Source: Virgibacillus ndiopensis (GTDB lineage Bacteria > Bacillota > Bacilli > Bacillales > Amphibacillaceae). Taken from it: DNA of 64,000 nt. This document shows positions 61,422-64,000 of the stretch, in pieces; position 1 is the first letter of the stretch, and each line of letters opens with the position of its first letter. Position numbers and translations under genes: made by a program. The stretch covers positions 62,001 through 126,000 of the forward strand of contig NZ_FZMZ01000005.1 in NCBI RefSeq assembly GCF_900187325.1, written 5' to 3'. The notes beneath the pieces were generated by a model. It made no database searches. It was not told the DNA's origin and saw only the letters and a program-made list of their open reading frames with translations.

Positions 61422-63263
61422 TTGGCTAAAACAAAAAATATACAAGCAAAAAGCCGTCATCTCAAAAGGTTTTATTATACAGTCGATCAGGCAGTTGAGA
61501 AACCGTTTAACTGGAAGCAAATGTGGCGATTATTAGGATATGTAAAACCATATTCTAAGACCTATCTACCAGGTGCTATTATTGCTATGTTTATTTCAAC
61601 CATTGTAAGATTGGTTGTTCCTATAATAATTGGTAAAGTTGCATTGGATGTTGCAATTCATAACAAAGATACAACACTACTAACTTATTTGGTTATTGGA
61701 ATTGGTTTTTTATATTTATTAAACTATATTAGTAATATTTTAAGGATCAAATGGGTAAATATTTTAGGCCAAAATGTTATTTTTGATATTCGACAACATT
61801 TATTTTCCCATGTACAGCGACTTTCTCATCGTTTTTTCGATTCTAGGTCAGCAGGATCTATACTAGTACGAATTATGAATGATATCACATCACTACAAGA
61901 ACTGTTTACAAATGGAATCATTAATTTACTGATGGATGTCGTTACACTTACGGGAATTATCGTCATTTTATTGGTTCTAAGTCCAAAGTTAGCTTTAGCT
62001 ATCATGATTGTATTACCAATCATGTTTTACATTTCAACTAAACTAAGACGTAACATTCGCCGATCATGGCAAAACGTAAGAATCCAACAATCACGCTTGA
62101 ATTCTCATTTAAATGAAGGTATTCAAGGAATCCGAATTACCCAATCCTTTTCACAGGAACAAGAAAATGCGGAATATTTCAATGGTGTTAATGAGGATAA
62201 TTTTGAAAGCTGGCGAATTGCCTCGAAAAAGAGTGCAATGTTTCGTCCATTCGTTGAGATGAGTAATGCAGTTGGAACAATTATTCTAATCACATATGGT
62301 GCATATTTGATTCTTTTAGGAGAAGCGAATGGTGGTATTGAAATAGGTACTTTTGTAGTATTTGCGTTCTTCTTAGGAATGTTTTGGGAACCTATTTCAA
62401 GGCTTGGTCAAATGTATAATCAGCTTTTAATGGCGATGTCAGCCTCTGAGAGGATATTTGAATTCTTGGATGAAAAGCCAAACGTTGAAGAGAAAGAAAA
62501 TGGATTTGAATTTACGGACATGAAAGGGAAGATTGAATTTGACCGTGTTCAATTCTCCTATGAGAAGGATCGTATTGCATTGCATGAAATATCTCTAGAC
62601 ATAGAACAGGGTCAAACCATTGCGCTTGTTGGTCATACTGGTAGTGGAAAATCAACTATCGCAAATTTAATAAGTCGATTTTATGACCCAACAAAAGGAA
62701 CCGTTCATATTGATGGGCATGATCTACGCGAAGTGAAATTAGATAGTTTGCGTCAGCAAATTAGTGTTGTATTGCAAGATACATTTATTTTTTCTGGAAC
62801 TATCATGGAGAATATCCGCTTTGGACGTCCAAATGCTACTGATGAAGAAGTAATCAATGCTGCCAAAGTTGTTGGAGCTGACGAATTTATTGGTCGTTTA
62901 GCAAATGGATATGAAACTGAAGTAGAAGAACGGGGGAATGTATTGTCAGCAGGTGAGAGGCAATTGTTGTCATTTGCGAGAGCGCTTCTTGCTGATCCGC
63001 GAATATTGATTCTAGATGAAGCTACTGCAAGTATTGATACGGAAACAGAAGTAAAAATACAAACTGCTTTAGGCAAGTTATTAAAGGGAAGAACTGCAAT
63101 CATTATTGCTCACAGGCTTTCCACCATTCGTGAAGCTGATGAAATATTTGTATTGCAACACGGAAAGGTATTGGAACATGGTAATCATCAACAATTAATG
63201 GACTATCGTGGAGAATATTTTGATTTAGTAAAATCACAATTTCAAATGTTAGATGCAATGTAA
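61422..63263 (+). CDS. ABC exporter half-transporter with canonical ATPase
   Basis: A 613-residue partner. It has a longer N-terminus (AKTKNIQAKSRHLKRFYYTVDQAVEKPFNW), a six-helix domain, Walker A GHTGSGKST (about 403) and Walker B ILILDEATASID with the catalytic Glu (about 532). Its signature is LSAGERQ, a deviation from LSGGQ. In the dimer its catalytic Walker pair faces the intact LSGGQ of the first subunit. That gives one working and one degenerate site. The start is a TTG after GGGGGA. Confidence 0.92.
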   Translation: MAKTKNIQAKSRHLKRFYYTVDQAVEKPFNWKQMWRLLGYVKPYSKTYLPGAIIAMFISTIVRLVVPIIIGKVALDVAIHNKDTTLLTYLVIGIGFLYLLNYISNILRIKWVNILGQNVIFDIRQHLFSHVQRLSHRFFDSRSAGSILVRIMNDITSLQELFTNGIINLLMDVVTLTGIIVILLVLSPKLALAIMIVLPIMFYISTKLRRNIRRSWQNVRIQQSRLNSHLNEGIQGIRITQSFSQEQENAEYFNGVNEDNFESWRIASKKSAMFRPFVEMSNAVGTIILITYGAYLILLGEANGGIEIGTFVVFAFFLGMFWEPISRLGQMYNQLLMAMSASERIFEFLDEKPNVEEKENGFEFTDMKGKIEFDRVQFSYEKDRIALHEISLDIEQGQTIALVGHTGSGKSTIANLISRFYDPTKGTVHIDGHDLREVKLDSLRQQISVVLQDTFIFSGTIMENIRFGRPNATDEEVINAAKVVGADEFIGRLANGYETEVEERGNVLSAGERQLLSFARALLADPRILILDEATASIDTETEVKIQTALGKLLKGRTAIIIAHRLSTIREADEIFVLQHGKVLEHGNHQQLMDYRGEYFDLVKSQFQMLDAM

Positions 63264-63277
63264 ATGTAGTTAGTAGT

Positions 63278-63309
63278 AGCAGCCTCTTTTGTAAAGGGGT
63301 TGCTTTTTT
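63278..63309 (+). terminator. Rho-independent terminator
   Basis: AGCAGCCTCTTTT / AAAGGGGTTGCT stem with T6 tail. Confidence 0.75.
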
Positions 63310-63462
63310 GTATAGAAAGTTAATGATGTGTACTGGGAATTCACTATGGGTATATTAAAAAAGGTGGAAGTTAATTAAATTTGATGCATGATGAGCATAT
63401 TAATATGGAGTTCAATTCTTCAATTTAATCATACGGAACGGAATGGGGGAGGTAAAGCAATA

Positions 63463-64000
63463 ATGGAATTTGACAGTGTTTTGATGAGTAGAATGCTTAC
63501 AGCAATGACGCTTGGATTTCACATCATTTTTGCAACAATAGGTGTCGGGGTCCCAGTAATGATCTCCATTGCGGAGTTTTTAGGTATTAAGAAAAAGGAT
63601 CCCCATTATACATTGCTGGCACGTCGTTGGACAAGGGGATTTGTGATAACAGTTGCAGTTGGTGTAGTAACTGGTACAGCAATCGGCTTGCAATTATCAT
63701 TACTGTGGCCAAATTTTATGCAAGTAGCTGGAAATGTGATTAGTTTACCTTTGTTCCTGGAAACATTTGCGTTTTTCTTTGAAGCTATTTTTCTAGGAGC
63801 CTATCTTTATACATGGGATCGATTTAAAAACCCTGTCATCCATTGGCTCTTGTCATTACCGATTGTAATTGGATCAAGTTTTTCAGCGGTATTTATTACT
63901 TCTGTTAATGCATTTATGAACACACCACAAGGATTTACAATGGAGGACGGAAAAATAACAACAATTGATCCAATTGCAGCAATGTTGAATCCAGCCACAC
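63463..64000 (+). CDS. cydA: Cytochrome bd-type quinol oxidase subunit I (partial)
   Basis: The first 179 residues of a CydA-family protein. The frame is open to the window end. MEFDSVLMSRMLTAMTLGFHIIFATIGVGVP contains the N-terminal heme-ligand His. GLQLSLLWPNFMQVAGNVISLPLFLETFAFFFEAIFLGAYLYTWDRF is the conserved helix pair. It reduces oxygen to water with quinol, without proton pumping. The order of blocks resembles the YthA-like (cyanide-insensitive) bd branch. GGGGAGGT lies upstream of the ATG at 63463. cydB is presumably downstream. Confidence 0.93.
   Translation, partial: MEFDSVLMSRMLTAMTLGFHIIFATIGVGVPVMISIAEFLGIKKKDPHYTLLARRWTRGFVITVAVGVVTGTAIGLQLSLLWPNFMQVAGNVISLPLFLETFAFFFEAIFLGAYLYTWDRFKNPVIHWLLSLPIVIGSSFSAVFITSVNAFMNTPQGFTMEDGKITTIDPIAAMLNPAT

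Overview
The window comes from a low-GC, endospore-forming member of the Bacillaceae. Gene content and protein style point to the halotolerant Oceanobacillus/Virgibacillus/Lentibacillus group (inference). Spore genes (a spoVA-type operon, germination-receptor remnants, yjcZ, Spo0E-like, a Tyr/Gly-rich coat-like protein), strong AGGAGG ribosome binding sites, GTG/TTG/CTG starts and many T-tailed hairpin terminators all fit. No rRNA, tRNA, CRISPR array or intact insertion sequence is visible.

Layout. 1-4.2 kb: end of a fused siderophore permease, YceI, a DUF6884 protein, and an isolated holin-endolysin pair. 4.4-9 kb: oligoendopeptidase F, a TPP riboswitch with thiT, a small zinc-ribbon protein and an ion-transporter-like protein. 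9-16.8 kb: molybdenum oxidoreductase (formate dehydrogenase type) with its DUF1641 partner, CstA, and a CC-terminal small protein with an ArsA/Get3-like ATPase and an alcohol-dehydrogenase-like enzyme. 17.3-18.6 kb: a gerA-type germination operon collapsed to a broken fusion. 18.7-23.3 kb (minus): a nuclease lipoprotein, then a complete spoVA(2mob)-type operon (DUF1657, YhcN/YlaJ lipoprotein, SpoVAC, SpoVAD, SpoVAEb, DUF1657, DUF421). 23.8-29.5 kb: secreted and lipoproteins of unknown role, a nitroreductase, moeA and moaA, and a YwpF-like protein. The moe/moa genes could supply the cofactor for the molybdoenzyme upstream.

29.7-44.3 kb: KtrB/TrkH potassium transporter, a PAS-GGDEF-EAL protein, an amino-acid cluster (PutP-like symporter, broken ornithine-cyclodeaminase gene, FAD oxidoreductase, CdaR-type regulator), yjcZ, a PAS-GGDEF cyclase, an HtrA-like protease with a zinc-ribbon membrane protein, signal peptidase I, a PilZ protein and a Spo0E-like peptide. 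44.3-59.4 kb has the same gene order as the B. subtilis patA-ykyB-ykuE-fadH-ykuL-dapH-dapL-ykuS-ykuT-ykuU-ykuV region, with extra genes inserted (fbpB, ric, an EamA exporter, SCO1, hemolysin III, an MFS exporter). The last part has a heterodimeric ABC exporter and the start of cydA (cytochrome bd).

The most notable points are the spoVA(2mob)-type operon beside the collapsed germination operon, the cstA/CC-terminal protein/Get3-like module, the lone holin-endolysin pair, a three-copy intergenic repeat, one copy of which separates two genes of the amino-acid cluster, and several precise operator-like palindromes placed on sigma-A promoters (yceI, fadH, ykuU, fbpB/patA).
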